DNA of 64,000 nt, from positions 81,911 through 145,910 of the forward strand of contig NZ_JAEUMN010000050.1 in assembly GCF_016793225.1 (NCBI RefSeq). Reading direction: 5' to 3'. A model generated the notes under the pieces. It saw nothing but the letters and a program-made list of their open reading frames with translations. It was not told the DNA's origin and did no database searches. Numbering within the stretch: position 1 is the first letter of the stretch; each line of letters begins with the position of its first letter. The position numbers and the translations under genes were made by a program. The stretch comes from Phenylobacterium sp. Lineage in GTDB: Bacteria > Pseudomonadota > Alphaproteobacteria > Caulobacterales > Caulobacteraceae. Positions 18,347 through 28,094 of the stretch are shown here, in pieces.

Positions 18347-18736
18347 ATGGATCAGAGCCTCAGCCGTCCGCTGATCGTCGTCGTCGATGACGACCTCGCC
18401 GTCCGGCGCTCGCTGGAGTTCGCCCTCGACCTCGAGGGTTTCGCCGTCGAGACCTACGAATCCGGCGAGGCTCTGCTGCTGCGCAACGCCGGCCAGACGC
18501 CGGCCTGCCTGGTGCTCGACGAGCGGCTGCCCGGGGTGTCCGGGCTCGGGGCCCTGCGCCAGCTTCGCGCGCGCCACGCCGAGACGCCGGCGATCCTGAT
18601 CACCAGCCACCCGGGGCCGCGCCTGCGCGAAGCCGCGGCCAGCGAAGGCGTGCCGATCCTCGAGAAGCCCCTGCTGAGCGAGACGCTGGTGGCGGCCATC
18701 CAGGCGGTGGCCGAGGTTCCCCACGACCTCCGCTGA
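18347..18736 (+). CDS. Single-domain response regulator, FixT-like candidate
   Basis: Receiver-only protein of 129 residues, with no output domain. Canonical residues are kept: D14-D16 acidic cluster, phosphoacceptor D58 in LVLDERLPG, ITSHPG and the lysine in LEKPL. Start at 18347 is taken instead of an upstream one inside fixJ. Caulobacter has a FixK-induced single-domain receiver, FixT, that inhibits FixL. Position after fixLJ and a FixK box make this a functional analogue candidate, but with only one Cys (residue 54) a cysteine-ligated cluster like that proposed for FixT is unlikely. Confidence 0.82.
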   Translation: MDQSLSRPLIVVVDDDLAVRRSLEFALDLEGFAVETYESGEALLLRNAGQTPACLVLDERLPGVSGLGALRQLRARHAETPAILITSHPGPRLREAAASEGVPILEKPLLSETLVAAIQAVAEVPHDLR

Positions 18737-18757
18737 GCCGCCGGGCCGCCGGCCTTC

Positions 18758-20140
18758 CTACAGCGTCCTGGAATGGCGCTCCGCCTGCGGGACCAGATAG
18801 GCGTCGAACGCGGCGCACACCGACCTCACGACCAGCCGGCCGTTGCCCACGATCCGCACCTCTGCGCCATGGATCTCGGCCAGCCCGTCCTGCACGAACG
18901 GCTCCAGGGCGGCCATCGCACCGCGCAGTGCCTCGATGGACCGTCCGTGACGGACGCAGACGTCGGCGAGATCCACGGCCAGGTCGCACATGAGGCGCTC
19001 GATGATCTCGGCGCGGAAGCGATCCTCGGCCGTCAGCGCCACGCCCCGGGCGACCGGAAGGCGACCCGACTGGACCGCCGCCCGCCAGCCCAGCTCCTGG
19101 GCTACGTTCTGGACGTAGCCCTGCGGCAGCCGGCCGATCGCCGAGGCTCCGAGGCCCAGCAGGGTCGTCGCGGCGTCGGTGGTGTAGCCCTGGAAATTGC
19201 GATGCAGCCGGCCCTCCCGCTGCGCGACGGCGAGTTCGTCCGTCGGCAGGGCGAAGTGGTCGAGCCCGATCCGGACGTACCCCTCGGACACGAAGCGGTC
19301 CGCGGCCGCCTCGGACTGCTCCACGCGCGCCGCCGCCGACGGCAGCGCCGCTTCGTCGATCAGCTGCTGGTGGGCCTTCATCCACGGCACGTGGGCGTAG
19401 CCGAAGAGCGCGACGCGCTCGGGCCGAAGCCGCACCACCGCATCCACCGTGGCCAGCGTGTTGGCGGTGGTCTGGTGCGGCAGGCCGTACATCAGGTCCA
19501 GGTTCACCGAGTGGACGCCGACCTCGCGCAGCCATCCGACGGCCGCCTCGATCTCCTCGAAGGTCTCCCGGCGGTTCACCGCGGCCTGCACCTCGGGGTC
19601 CAGGTTCTGCACGCCCAGGCTGGCGCGCCGCAGACCCTGGCGGCCGGCGGCCTGCACCCAGACGCGGGTGAGCACGGCCGGATCGAGTTCGGCGGCGATC
19701 TCGAGGCCGGGCTCCGCATCGAAGGCGCCGCGCAGGCCGGACATCACCGCTTCGAGCTCGTCCGCGGTCAGCATGTTGGGCGTCCCGCCGCCGAGGTGCA
19801 CGGCGTTCATCGTCAGCCGGCCGGGCGCGGCGGCGGCGAGCAGCTCCGTTTCCTTGAGCAGCAGCTCGACGTATTCGCCGATCGGCTTGCGCCGGGTCAC
19901 GGCCCGGGTGTTGCAGCCGCAGTACCAGCACAGCCGGCTGCAGAACGGCACATGGACATAGACCGACACCGGCTCGTCCGCCGGCAGCGCCGCCAGCCAC
20001 TGACGGTAAGCCGCCTCGTCCACGGACGGCGTGAACTGCAGGGCGGTCGGATAGCTGGTGTACCGCGGCGCCCGGCCATCATAGCGGGCGACGAGCCCCG
20101 CAAGGTCGCGGGCGCGGTCGGGAAACGCGATCAGGGTCAT
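18758..20140 (-). CDS. hemN: Oxygen-independent coproporphyrinogen III oxidase
   Basis: Radical-SAM enzyme of 460 residues that decarboxylates coproporphyrinogen III to protoporphyrinogen IX without oxygen. The cluster motif is C67-x3-C71-x2-C74 (followed by C76), and GGGTPN and LDLMYGLPHQT are standard HemN signatures. The start at 20140 is chosen as the codon before the conserved YTSYPTA; longer readings run into the upstream promoter. It supplies haem under low oxygen for the cbb3 oxidase encoded just upstream on the same strand, and has its own FixK-type box. Confidence 0.95.
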   Translation of the reverse strand: MTLIAFPDRARDLAGLVARYDGRAPRYTSYPTALQFTPSVDEAAYRQWLAALPADEPVSVYVHVPFCSRLCWYCGCNTRAVTRRKPIGEYVELLLKETELLAAAAPGRLTMNAVHLGGGTPNMLTADELEAVMSGLRGAFDAEPGLEIAAELDPAVLTRVWVQAAGRQGLRRASLGVQNLDPEVQAAVNRRETFEEIEAAVGWLREVGVHSVNLDLMYGLPHQTTANTLATVDAVVRLRPERVALFGYAHVPWMKAHQQLIDEAALPSAAARVEQSEAAADRFVSEGYVRIGLDHFALPTDELAVAQREGRLHRNFQGYTTDAATTLLGLGASAIGRLPQGYVQNVAQELGWRAAVQSGRLPVARGVALTAEDRFRAEIIERLMCDLAVDLADVCVRHGRSIEALRGAMAALEPFVQDGLAEIHGAEVRIVGNGRLVVRSVCAAFDAYLVPQAERHSRTL

Positions 20141-20173
20141 GCGCGCACCATCGCCGATGGGCGGCGCGGCGCC

Positions 20174-20187
20174 CTGATCCAGATCAA
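20174..20187 (-). promoter_or_regulatory. FixK-type box before hemN
   Basis: On the minus strand TTGAT-CTGG-ATCAG, one mismatch from a perfect FixK/FNR site. It lies 34 bases upstream of the hemN start and overlaps the last codon and stop of ccoS, so hemN has a private promoter inside the end of the cco cluster. Confidence 0.78.
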
Positions 20188-20342
20188 GCCGCCGGGCGGT
20201 CCTCGGGATCGGGGACCAGGATCCGCGCCGCGTCGCCCGCCGGATCCTCGTACTGGCCGTCGCGCAGCGTCCACCAGAACGCCGCCAGGGCCATGAGCCC
20301 CAGGCCAAGCGAGAACGGCGCGAGGAAGATCACGATGTTCAT
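20184..20342 (-). CDS. ccoS: cbb3 oxidase maturation protein CcoS/FixS
   Basis: Small protein of 52 residues with one membrane segment (residues 3-24, FLAPFSLGLGLMALAAFWW) followed by a polar tail (LRDGQYEDPAGDAARIL). The short post-membrane GQYEDP segment is the CcoS signature. Its start overlaps the ccoI stop by four bases. CcoS is needed for assembly of active cbb3 oxidase, working with CcoI. Confidence 0.93.
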   Translation of the reverse strand: MNIVIFLAPFSLGLGLMALAAFWWTLRDGQYEDPAGDAARILVPDPEDRPAA

Positions 20343-22504
20343 CGGCGGGCTCCCGTGCGCAGCGCGTTCAGGGTCACGACCAGCGACGAGCCCGACATGG
20401 CGATCGCCGCGACGAAGGGGTTCACCAGGCCCAACATCGCCGCCGGCGCGGCGATCAGGTTGTAAAGGGCCGCGAGGCCGAAGTTCTCGAGCGCCCGGGC
20501 GCGGGCGCTGCGCGCCACGTCTATGGCGTCGACGATGGGCCCCAGGTCGTCCCCGGAGAAGACCAGGTCGGCGGCGTTCTGGCTGGCCTCGAGCGCCGAG
20601 CCGGGGGCCATGGCGGCGTGCGCCTTGGCGAGCGCGCCCGCGTCGTTGAGGCCGTCGCCGACCATGAGCACCTTGCGCCCCTGCGCGGCCAGGGCGTCGA
20701 CCACTGCCGCCTTGTCCTGCGGCGTGCAGGCCGCGGACCAGTCGGCGACCCCGGCGGCCGCGGCGGCGCGGCTCACGGGGGCCTCGACGTCGCCGGAGAG
20801 GATCTGCACCGAAAGGCCCCGCGCGTGCAGCGCGGCGACCACGTCGGCGGCGTCGGACCGCAGGGTGTCGGCGAACGCGAACCGGAACCGCGTGTCGCCG
20901 TCGTAGCCGAACCACAGCTCGGTCTCGGAGCCGTGGCTCTCGACGCCGAGGAAGGCGGCCTTGCCCAGCCGGCACCGGCGTCCGTCCACCACGCCCTCGA
21001 CGCCCTGGCCCGAGATCTCCCGGACGTCCTCGGCGAGGGGGCCGTCGCCCGCTTCCTCGGCCAGGGCGCGGGCCAGCGGGTGGCGCGAGGCGCGCGCCAG
21101 CGGGGCCGCCATCACGAGCGCCGCATGCGCCGTCGGCTTCAGCCGCGGCCGGCCGAGCGTCAGCACCCCGGTCTTGTCGAACACCACGTGATCCACCTCG
21201 GCGAGGCGCTCCAGCGCGGCGCCGGACTTCACGAGCACGCCTCGGCGGAACAGCCGCGCCGATGCGGTGATCTGCACCGCGGGCGCCGCCAGGCCCAGCG
21301 CACACGGGCAGGTCACGATCAGAACCGCCACCGCGCGGATCAGCGCTTCCCGCGCGTCGAGCCCAAGACCCCAGCCGCCGACGAAGGTCATCAGGGCGAC
21401 CGTGTGGACGACCGGCACGTAGATGGCCGCCGCGCGGTCGGCGAGGCGCACGTAGCGCGACTTCGACTGGGCGCCGAGTTCGACGAGGCGCGCGATCGCC
21501 GCCAGGGCCGAATCCTCGGACCGCGCCACCGCCCGCACGCGCAGGGTCCCCGAGAGATTCAGCGCGCCGGCCCGGCAGAGCTGGCCGGCGGCCACGGCGA
21601 CGGGCGCGGTCTCGCCGGTGAGCAGGCTGTTGTCGAGTTCCGAAGACCCCGTGGCGATCTCGGCGTCCACGGGCAGGCGCTCGCCCGGCCGGACGAGCAG
21701 GATGTCGCCGATGCGCACCTGGCCGACCGGCACGGCCGTCAGGGCGTCGGCCGCCCCGACCAGCGTCGCCGTCGGGGCCTGCAGCGCCAGCAGGTCGGCG
21801 GCCGCGCTGGACGCCCGGGCGCGCAGCCGGTGCTCGAGCCAGCGGCCGATGAGCAGCAGGAACAGCAGCGAGACGGCGGCGTCGAAGTAGACGTCGCGGC
21901 CGCGCAGCACGGTCTCGGAGAAGCTGATGGCCAGCGTCAGGAGCACGCCGATGGAGATCGGCACGTCCATGTTCGCCCGCCGCGCCCTGAGCGACCGCCA
22001 GGCCGAGCGGAAGAACGGCATGCCGGCGTAGAGGGCGCAGGGCGCGCCGACGATCCCGGAGAACCACATCATGAGCGTCCGCGACGCCGGGCCGAGTTCC
22101 TGCCCGAACAGCCCCGCCCAGATCGGCACCGAGAACATCATGGTGTTCATCACGCCGAACCCGGCCACGGCCATGGCGAGGATCAGGGCGCGACCCTCGC
22201 GGTCATACGCGGCGCGCGCCTGTTCCGGGTCGAACGGGGTCGAGGGGTAGCCCAGGCGCTCCAGCGCTTCGACGACCGCCGCCGGGTCGCCGGCTCCCGG
22301 CCGGAACGCGACGGTCAGCCGCTTCTGGCTGAGGTTGACCCGGGCCCCCGTGACCCCGGGAAGCGCCTGGACGGCGCGCTCGACCTTGCCCATGCAGCCG
22401 GCGCAGCGGACGTCGGGCACCAGCAGGTCGAGGCTCGAGCCCCCGCCGGCTCCGGGTTTGAGGAAGGCGCCGAAGTCGCGGGGGACGTCCGAGATCAGCG
22501 CCAC
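20339..22504 (-). CDS. ccoI: Copper-exporting P1B-type ATPase CcoI/FixI
   Basis: P-type ATPase of 721 residues that delivers copper for cbb3 oxidase assembly. A heavy-metal-associated domain has C34-A-G-C37. Eight membrane segments, the actuator LLTGETAP, the metal site CPC in TCPCALGLA, the phosphorylation site DKTGVLTLG and the hinge GDGLNDAGAL are all present. It lies in the ccoGHIS maturation block, overlapping fixH by 10 bases and ccoS by four. Confidence 0.95.
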   Translation of the reverse strand: MALISDVPRDFGAFLKPGAGGGSSLDLLVPDVRCAGCMGKVERAVQALPGVTGARVNLSQKRLTVAFRPGAGDPAAVVEALERLGYPSTPFDPEQARAAYDREGRALILAMAVAGFGVMNTMMFSVPIWAGLFGQELGPASRTLMMWFSGIVGAPCALYAGMPFFRSAWRSLRARRANMDVPISIGVLLTLAISFSETVLRGRDVYFDAAVSLLFLLLIGRWLEHRLRARASSAAADLLALQAPTATLVGAADALTAVPVGQVRIGDILLVRPGERLPVDAEIATGSSELDNSLLTGETAPVAVAAGQLCRAGALNLSGTLRVRAVARSEDSALAAIARLVELGAQSKSRYVRLADRAAAIYVPVVHTVALMTFVGGWGLGLDAREALIRAVAVLIVTCPCALGLAAPAVQITASARLFRRGVLVKSGAALERLAEVDHVVFDKTGVLTLGRPRLKPTAHAALVMAAPLARASRHPLARALAEEAGDGPLAEDVREISGQGVEGVVDGRRCRLGKAAFLGVESHGSETELWFGYDGDTRFRFAFADTLRSDAADVVAALHARGLSVQILSGDVEAPVSRAAAAAGVADWSAACTPQDKAAVVDALAAQGRKVLMVGDGLNDAGALAKAHAAMAPGSALEASQNAADLVFSGDDLGPIVDAIDVARSARARALENFGLAALYNLIAAPAAMLGLVNPFVAAIAMSGSSLVVTLNALRTGARR

Positions 22505-22983
22505 GTCAGCCTCCGCTCGGCGGTGAACGGCCGCCCGTCGGGCGTGCGCGCGTCGACGGTGAGGTCCCAGGCGCCCGTCAGGATGCCGCCCTTGGCCACG
22601 TAGCGGCCGGGGGCCGCCTCGGCGAAGGCCAGGGCGATGCGGCCCGCCTCGGTCGCGGGACGCTCCAGCCGGCCGGTGATGGAGAGGCCCCGCACGGGCT
22701 CGCCCTGGGCGTCGCGGAACTCGACGGCCACCGCGCCGGGCAGCGCCTCGGCGGCGGCCTGCCAGCCGAGCTTCTCTTGCGCCTCGAGCTGGGCGATGCG
22801 CCGGTTGTAGATCAGCCCGTCCTCGTAGGGCGTCACCGAGACCTGCCCCGGGAAGGTGCGGATCGCCATCACCATGAAGGCGGCGTCGACGCTCGCGACG
22901 GCGACGAAGAAGGCCGTAACGCCGGCCGCGACGTGCCAGCCGCGGATCGTGAAGCTCGGACGGGACGTTGCGGCGCGGCTCAT
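22495..22983 (-). CDS. fixH: FixH/CcoH family protein
   Basis: Protein of 162 residues with one N-terminal membrane anchor (about 17-40) and a periplasmic domain. The conserved SVTPYEDGLIYNRRIAQLEA follows the anchor, and the C terminus is a beta-rich domain (GILTGAWDLTVDARTPDG). CcoH/FixH stabilises early cbb3 assembly intermediates. Start overlaps the ccoG stop by four bases and its end overlaps ccoI by 10, showing tight coupling. Confidence 0.92.
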   Translation of the reverse strand: MSRAATSRPSFTIRGWHVAAGVTAFFVAVASVDAAFMVMAIRTFPGQVSVTPYEDGLIYNRRIAQLEAQEKLGWQAAAEALPGAVAVEFRDAQGEPVRGLSITGRLERPATEAGRIALAFAEAAPGRYVAKGGILTGAWDLTVDARTPDGRPFTAERRLTWR

Positions 22984-24482
22984 GGCGCTTCGGCTCCGGT
23001 GAGGAAGGTGGTGGCGGCCTTCACGTCGCCCTTGGGTCCGCCGATGGTGAAGGCGGCCGGCAGGCTCTTGGCGGTCAGGGACTCGGCCGGCGCGCTCACG
23101 AAGACCCGCACGGCGCGCACCTCGTTGGGCGGCACCACGGTGCGCACGACGCCCTCGGGCTCGCCGGGGCTCGAGAGCCGGGCGCCCGGCACGCCCGCGA
23201 AGGACACGGCGACGGGCCGCGGCTCGAACGTGCGGTTGGCGATCTTCAGGGTGTAGCCGTTGCGCACCGAGCCGTCGTGCAGCCGCACGAAGGTCGGGTT
23301 GCGGTCGCGCAGGGCGTGCAGGGTCATGGGCGCCCGGTTCACCAGGCCCCAGAGAACGATGCCGGACACCAACGTGAGAGCGACCGTGTAGTAGATCGTC
23401 CGCGGGCGGACGAACCGGTACGTGGGCGCCGTCTTGCAGCTCCGCGCGGCGACGGCGGAATCCGAGTCGTAGGCGATCAGCGCGCGCGGGCGGCCGACCT
23501 TGTCCATGATCTCGTCGCAGGCGTCGATGCAGAGGCCGCAGTTGATGCATTCCAGCTGCGGGCCGTTGCGGATGTCGATCCCCATCGGGCACGCGACGAC
23601 GCAGGCGTTGCAGTCGATGCAGTCGCCCCGGCCGGTCCAGTCGGCGCCCTTCTTGTGCGCCCCGCGCGGCTCGCCGCGATCGTAGCGGTAGGTCACCTGC
23701 AGCGAATGCTCGTCGAGCATCGCGCCCTGGATGCGCGGCCACGGGCACATGTAGGTGCAGACCTGCTCGCGCATGTGGCCGGCGAAGATGTAGGTCGTCG
23801 CGGTCAGCAGGCCGCACGAGATGTAGGACTGGATCGGCGCGCGTCCGGTCCAGAACTCGACCAGCAGCGTCGGGGCGTCGCGGAAGTAGAAGATCCAGGC
23901 GCCGCCCGTGCCGAAGGCCACGCCCAGCCACACGAGATGCTTGCCGCCCTTGCGCCACAACTTGTCGAAGGACCACGGCGCCGCGGCCAGGCGCATCCGC
24001 GCGTTCCGGTCGCCCTCGAACAGCCGCTCGACGTAGATGTACAGGTCGGTCCAGACGGTCTGCGGGCAGGCGTAGCCGCACCAAAGGCGCCCGAACAGCG
24101 CCGTCACCAGGAACAGCGAGAGGGCCGCGATCACCAGCAGGCCGGTGATGAAGTACACCTCCTGCGGCCAGAGCTGGATCCCGAAGAAGTAGAAGCGGCG
24201 GCCGAAGAAGTCGACGAGCACCGCCTGGTCCGGCAGCGCGCCGGGACGCTCCCAGCGGATCCAGGGCGTGACGTAGTAGACCGTCAGCGTCAGGATCATC
24301 AGCGCCCACTTCAGCCGCCGCCACTGACCGTGCACCAGCTTCGGGTAGATCGGCTGGCGGGGCTTGTAGAGGCTGCCCTTGGCGTCGCCCTTGGCCCGTG
24401 CGCGCTCGGCTGCGGACACGGGTCCGCCCGCAGGCTGGCCGCCGGCGCCGCCGGCGGCCCGCTTGTCGATGACGACCGTCAC
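22980..24482 (-). CDS. ccoG: cbb3 oxidase accessory ferredoxin CcoG/FixG
   Basis: Membrane iron-sulfur protein of 500 residues that reduces copper for oxidase assembly. About five membrane segments surround two 4Fe-4S motifs, CIDCNACVVACP and CINCGLCIDACD; conserved WCGYACPQTVW and CTYMCPWPRIQ are also present. The C-terminal IgG-like domain covers about residues 380-500. The start is a GTG at 24482 inside the overlap with the ccoP stop (GTGA), preferred over an ATG at 24755 that lies within ccoP. Confidence 0.94.
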   Translation of the reverse strand: MTVVIDKRAAGGAGGQPAGGPVSAAERARAKGDAKGSLYKPRQPIYPKLVHGQWRRLKWALMILTLTVYYVTPWIRWERPGALPDQAVLVDFFGRRFYFFGIQLWPQEVYFITGLLVIAALSLFLVTALFGRLWCGYACPQTVWTDLYIYVERLFEGDRNARMRLAAAPWSFDKLWRKGGKHLVWLGVAFGTGGAWIFYFRDAPTLLVEFWTGRAPIQSYISCGLLTATTYIFAGHMREQVCTYMCPWPRIQGAMLDEHSLQVTYRYDRGEPRGAHKKGADWTGRGDCIDCNACVVACPMGIDIRNGPQLECINCGLCIDACDEIMDKVGRPRALIAYDSDSAVAARSCKTAPTYRFVRPRTIYYTVALTLVSGIVLWGLVNRAPMTLHALRDRNPTFVRLHDGSVRNGYTLKIANRTFEPRPVAVSFAGVPGARLSSPGEPEGVVRTVVPPNEVRAVRVFVSAPAESLTAKSLPAAFTIGGPKGDVKAATTFLTGAEAP

Positions 24483-25405
24483 CGGCCCGCCGCGCTGGTC
24501 CCTGCGCCCTCCTGCTGGGCCGGACGGATCGGCTCGGCCGCGCCGCCGGCGTTCGCGTGCACATAGACGGCCAGCGCCTTGATGGTCTCGGGCGAGAAGC
24601 GCGCCTCCCAGGTGGGCATCACGCCGTTGCGGCCGTTCCAGATCTGGTCGCGGATCGCGGCGCGGGTCGAGCCGAACAGCCACTCGCCGTCCGTCAGGTC
24701 GGGCACGCCGCGCGCGACGTCCCCGGTGCCGGCCGGACCGTGGCACGCGGCGCACTGGTCGGCGAAGGTCTGGCGGGCCCGGCCGACCGCGGCGGCGTCC
24801 GCCTTGCGGCGGGACAGCGCGACCACGTACTCGGTCAGGTCGTCGACCTGGCGGCCGTCCAGCATCTGGTCGCGGCCGAAGGCCGGCATGACCGTGCCGC
24901 CGCGGGCCGCGGGGTGCCCCGAACGGACGCCGACCGCGATCGTGTGCCGGATGTCGTCCAGCGAGCCGCCCCAGAGCCAGACGTCGTCCCGCAGGTTCGG
25001 GTAGCCCTTGGCCCCCGCCCCGCCCGCGCCATGGCAGGTCGCGCAGTTGTCGCCGAAGACCGACTGGCCCACCTGCATGGCGTAGGATTGCAGGTCGGGA
25101 TCAGCCTCGATCTGCTGCAGGCTCGCGTTGCGAAGCTTCGCCTCGCCGGCGTGGCGTTGCTTGGCGAGCGCGCCCAGCTCGGCGGCCACCGCCGAACGGT
25201 CGGACAGGCCCAGCGTGCCGCGGGTGTAGCTAGTGATCCCGGGCCAGGCTGGCATCAGGATCCAGTAGACCACCGACCAGGCGATGCAGCCGTAGAAGAC
25301 CCAGAGCCACCAGCGCGGCAGCGGCGTGTCCAGTTCCTTGATGCCGTCCCACTCGTGGCCCGTGGTTTCGGTGCCAGAGTGCTCGTCGCGTTCGCGCTCA
25401 GACAT
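24479..25405 (-). CDS. ccoP: cbb3 oxidase dihaem cytochrome c subunit CcoP/FixP
   Basis: Subunit III, 308 residues. A membrane anchor (about 33-52, WWLWVFYGCIAWSVVYWIL) is followed by two cytochrome c domains with haem motifs CATCH and CAACH. It passes electrons from soluble or membrane cytochromes to CcoO. The start overlaps the small ccoQ gene by eight bases. Confidence 0.96.
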   Translation of the reverse strand: MSERERDEHSGTETTGHEWDGIKELDTPLPRWWLWVFYGCIAWSVVYWILMPAWPGITSYTRGTLGLSDRSAVAAELGALAKQRHAGEAKLRNASLQQIEADPDLQSYAMQVGQSVFGDNCATCHGAGGAGAKGYPNLRDDVWLWGGSLDDIRHTIAVGVRSGHPAARGGTVMPAFGRDQMLDGRQVDDLTEYVVALSRRKADAAAVGRARQTFADQCAACHGPAGTGDVARGVPDLTDGEWLFGSTRAAIRDQIWNGRNGVMPTWEARFSPETIKALAVYVHANAGGAAEPIRPAQQEGAGTSAAGR

Positions 25406-25565
25406 GGTCGTCGTCCTCGAGAGGAAGCTGTGCGAGGCGGCGGAACGCCTCCTTGTTGCGGGGCCAGAGCGCGTAGGCGAGGCCGCCCATGAAGATCAGG
25501 CCGAAGTAGATGGTGCCGCCCTGCTGGGCGAAGGCGGCCACCGTCTCGTAGGTGAGGCCGCTCAT
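25398..25565 (-). CDS. ccoQ: cbb3 oxidase small subunit CcoQ/FixQ
   Basis: A 55-residue protein. One membrane segment spans about residues 19-34 ([16 protein letters not shown]), followed by [18 protein letters not shown], the standard CcoQ layout. It sits between ccoO and ccoP, overlapping them by four and eight bases. CcoQ stabilises the CcoNO-P complex. Confidence 0.93.
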   Translation of the reverse strand: MSGLTYETVAAFAQQGGTIYFGLIFMGGLAYALWPRNKEAFRRLAQLPLEDDDHV

Positions 25566-26299
25566 CTCAGGTTCTCCGGATCGGTAGCCTTGTAGGTCTT
25601 GAAGTCGACCATGGTGCCCAGGACCTGGAGGTAGGCCACGAGCGCGTCCATCTCGGTCAGCATCTCGGGGTTCCCGTCGAAGTCGCGCTGGGTGACCTTC
25701 GCGCCGTAGCGGGTCTTGAGGCCCGAGCGCTCGCCGGCGAAGGCGTCGACCTGCGTCTCCAGATCCTCGCGGGCGTTCTTCAGCTGCGCGTCGGTGTAGG
25801 GCACCCCGACCCCCCGCAGGCTCGCGAGGTGCTTCTCGATCGCCCGGTAGTCCAGCTCGCGCTTCGCCAGGAAGGCGTAGGGCGGCATGTTGGACTCCGG
25901 CACCACCGAGCGCGGGTTCGTCAGGTGGTCGACGTGCCAGCTGTCGGAGTACTTGCCGCCGACGCGGGCGAGGTCAGGCCCGGTGCGCTTGGAGCCCCAC
26001 TGGAAGGGGTGGTCGTACATGCTCTCGGCGGCGAGGCTGTAGTGGCCGTAGCGCTCGACCTCGTCGCGCAGCGGCCGGATCATCTGCGAGTGGCAGACGT
26101 AGCAGCCTTCGCGGACGTAGATGTTGCGCCCGGCCTGCTCGAGCGGCGTGTACGGGCGGACGCCCTTCACGTTCTCGATGGTGCTCTCCAGGTAGAAGAG
26201 CGGGCTGATCTCGACGAGACCGCCGATCGAGACCGTGATGATGATCCCGATGATCAGCCACAGGGAGTGGCGTTCGAACCTGGCGTGATGTTTCCACAT
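25562..26299 (-). CDS. ccoO: cbb3 oxidase monohaem cytochrome c subunit CcoO/FixO
   Basis: Subunit II, 245 residues. One N-terminal membrane anchor (about 11-33) precedes a periplasmic cytochrome c domain with haem motif CYVCH and a methionine ligand probably in [10 protein letters not shown]. Conserved CcoO stretches such as [17 protein letters not shown] and the late [13 protein letters not shown] are intact. It begins 12 bases after the ccoN stop. Confidence 0.96.
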   Translation of the reverse strand: MWKHHARFERHSLWLIIGIIITVSIGGLVEISPLFYLESTIENVKGVRPYTPLEQAGRNIYVREGCYVCHSQMIRPLRDEVERYGHYSLAAESMYDHPFQWGSKRTGPDLARVGGKYSDSWHVDHLTNPRSVVPESNMPPYAFLAKRELDYRAIEKHLASLRGVGVPYTDAQLKNAREDLETQVDAFAGERSGLKTRYGAKVTQRDFDGNPEMLTEMDALVAYLQVLGTMVDFKTYKATDPENLR

Positions 26300-26311
26300 G
26301 TGCGGGGGCCC

Positions 26312-27970
26312 TTACTCGGCCGCTGCGAGCAGCGGGTTGGGCGCCGGCGCCGACAGGTCCGCGGTCGCGGAGCTGGGCATGCGGATCGTGCGCCACAGGT
26401 TGTAGGACATGATCACCGCGCCTGCGAGGTACATGACCCCGCCGAGGGTGCGGATGACGTTCTCGATGTGCTTGGCCGCGACGGTCTCGACGAAGGCGTT
26501 CGCGAGGTAGCCCTGCGGCGTGTATTCCCGCCACATCAGGCCTTCCATGATCCCGGAGACCCACATCGCGGCGATGTAGAGGAGGATGCCGGTGGTCGCG
26601 ATCCAGAAGTGCCACTCGACGAGCGTGTTCGAGTACAGCCGGTCCTTCTTCCACAGCCACGGCACCAGGCAGTAGATCGCGCCGAAGCTGATGAAGCCGA
26701 CCCAGCCGAGCGCGCCGGAGTGCACGTGGCCGATGGTCCAGTCGGTGTAGTGGCTGAGCGCGTTGACGGCCCGGATGGACATCAGCGGGCCCTCGAAGGT
26801 CGACATGCCGTAGAAGGCGATGGCGACGACCATCATGCGGACCACGGGGTCGGTGCGCAGCTTGTCCCACGCGCCGGACAGGGTCATCAGGCCGTTGATC
26901 ATGCCGCCCCAGGACGGCATCCACAGCATGACCGAGAAGGTCATCCCGAGCGTCTGCGCCCACTGCGGCAGCGCCGTGTAGTGCAGGTGGTGCGGGCCGG
27001 CCCAGATGTAGATGAAGATCAGCGACCAGAAGTGCACGATGGACAGGCGGTACGAGTAGACCGGCCGCTCCACGCGCTTCGGCACGAAGTAGTACATCAT
27101 GGCCAGGAAGCCGGCGGTGAGGAAGAAGCCCACCGCGTTGTGGCCGTACCACCACTGGGTCAGGGCGTCCTGGACGCCTGCGAAGGCCGAGTAGCTCTTG
27201 GTCTCGAGCAGGCCCACGGGCAGGGCCGCATTGTTCACCAGGTGCAGGATCGCGATGGTGACGATGAAGGCCAGGTAGAACCAGTTGGCCACATAGATAT
27301 GCGGCTCCTTGCGCTTCCAGATCGTGCCCAGGAAGACCAGCAGGTAGGCCACCCAGACGATCGTCAGCCACAGGTCCACGTACCACTCGGGCTCGGCGTA
27401 CTCGCGGCCCTGGGTGATGCCGGCCACGTAGCCGGTCGCCGCCAGCACGATGAAGAGCTGGTAGCCCCAGAACACGAACCACGGCCAGGCGCCGCCGAAC
27501 AGCCGCGCCTTGCTTGTGCGCTGCACCACGTAGAAGGACGTGGCGATCAGCGCGTTGCCGCCGAAGGCGAAGATCACCGCCGAGGTATGCAGCGGGCGCA
27601 GACGCCCAAAGTTCAGCTCGGGGAACTGCGGGAAGTAGAAGATGTTGGGCCACGAGAGCTGGGCCGCGACGAGCCCGCCGGCGGCCAGGCCGGCGATCGC
27701 CCAGAACATGGTGGCGATGACGCCCGCCCGGACCACGCCGTCGTGGTAACGCGTCGGCTCGTCCTTGAAGCGGCCGTTGGCCAGCCCCACCGCCATGACC
27801 ATGAAGGCGGTGACGAACGCACCGATCATGACCCAGCCGTGGAAGCGGAACGCCGGGTCGGGCGAAAACGCGGTGGCGAGGATCGCCAGAAGGGCGGCGA
27901 CGCCCGTGAAGGTGAACAGGACGAGCGCGTTGAGGGGCGCATCGTCGCGTGAGACAGCAGCCTGGGTCAT
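26312..27970 (-). CDS. ccoN: cbb3 oxidase catalytic subunit CcoN/FixN
   Basis: Haem-copper oxidase subunit I of 552 residues with about 12-14 membrane segments. Histidine-containing conserved stretches include the [18 protein letters not shown] active-site helix, [11 protein letters not shown] and [19 protein letters not shown]. It reduces oxygen with high affinity. First gene of the ccoNOQP-ccoGHIS(-hemN) run, with a near-perfect FixK box 60 bases upstream of its start. Confidence 0.97.
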   Translation of the reverse strand: MTQAAVSRDDAPLNALVLFTFTGVAALLAILATAFSPDPAFRFHGWVMIGAFVTAFMVMAVGLANGRFKDEPTRYHDGVVRAGVIATMFWAIAGLAAGGLVAAQLSWPNIFYFPQFPELNFGRLRPLHTSAVIFAFGGNALIATSFYVVQRTSKARLFGGAWPWFVFWGYQLFIVLAATGYVAGITQGREYAEPEWYVDLWLTIVWVAYLLVFLGTIWKRKEPHIYVANWFYLAFIVTIAILHLVNNAALPVGLLETKSYSAFAGVQDALTQWWYGHNAVGFFLTAGFLAMMYYFVPKRVERPVYSYRLSIVHFWSLIFIYIWAGPHHLHYTALPQWAQTLGMTFSVMLWMPSWGGMINGLMTLSGAWDKLRTDPVVRMMVVAIAFYGMSTFEGPLMSIRAVNALSHYTDWTIGHVHSGALGWVGFISFGAIYCLVPWLWKKDRLYSNTLVEWHFWIATTGILLYIAAMWVSGIMEGLMWREYTPQGYLANAFVETVAAKHIENVIRTLGGVMYLAGAVIMSYNLWRTIRMPSSATADLSAPAPNPLLAAAE

Positions 27971-28030
27971 GGAATCCGCGGGGTGCGTATGAGAGACGCC
28001 CTCCCATGCCGCGCTGCAAAACGAGGGGCC

Positions 28031-28044
28031 TTGACTTCGATCAA
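28031..28044. promoter_or_regulatory. FixK box of the cco operon promoter
   Basis: TTGAC-TTCG-ATCAA fits the FixK/FNR consensus in both half-sites. It is 60 bases before ccoN on the minus strand and 50 bases before the small membrane-protein gene on the plus strand, so it may activate in both directions. Confidence 0.85.
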
Positions 28045-28094
28045 CGCCCCGCCGGCGGGGGGCTGCGACAAGGGGTCGTTCTCAGGAGCCGTCC

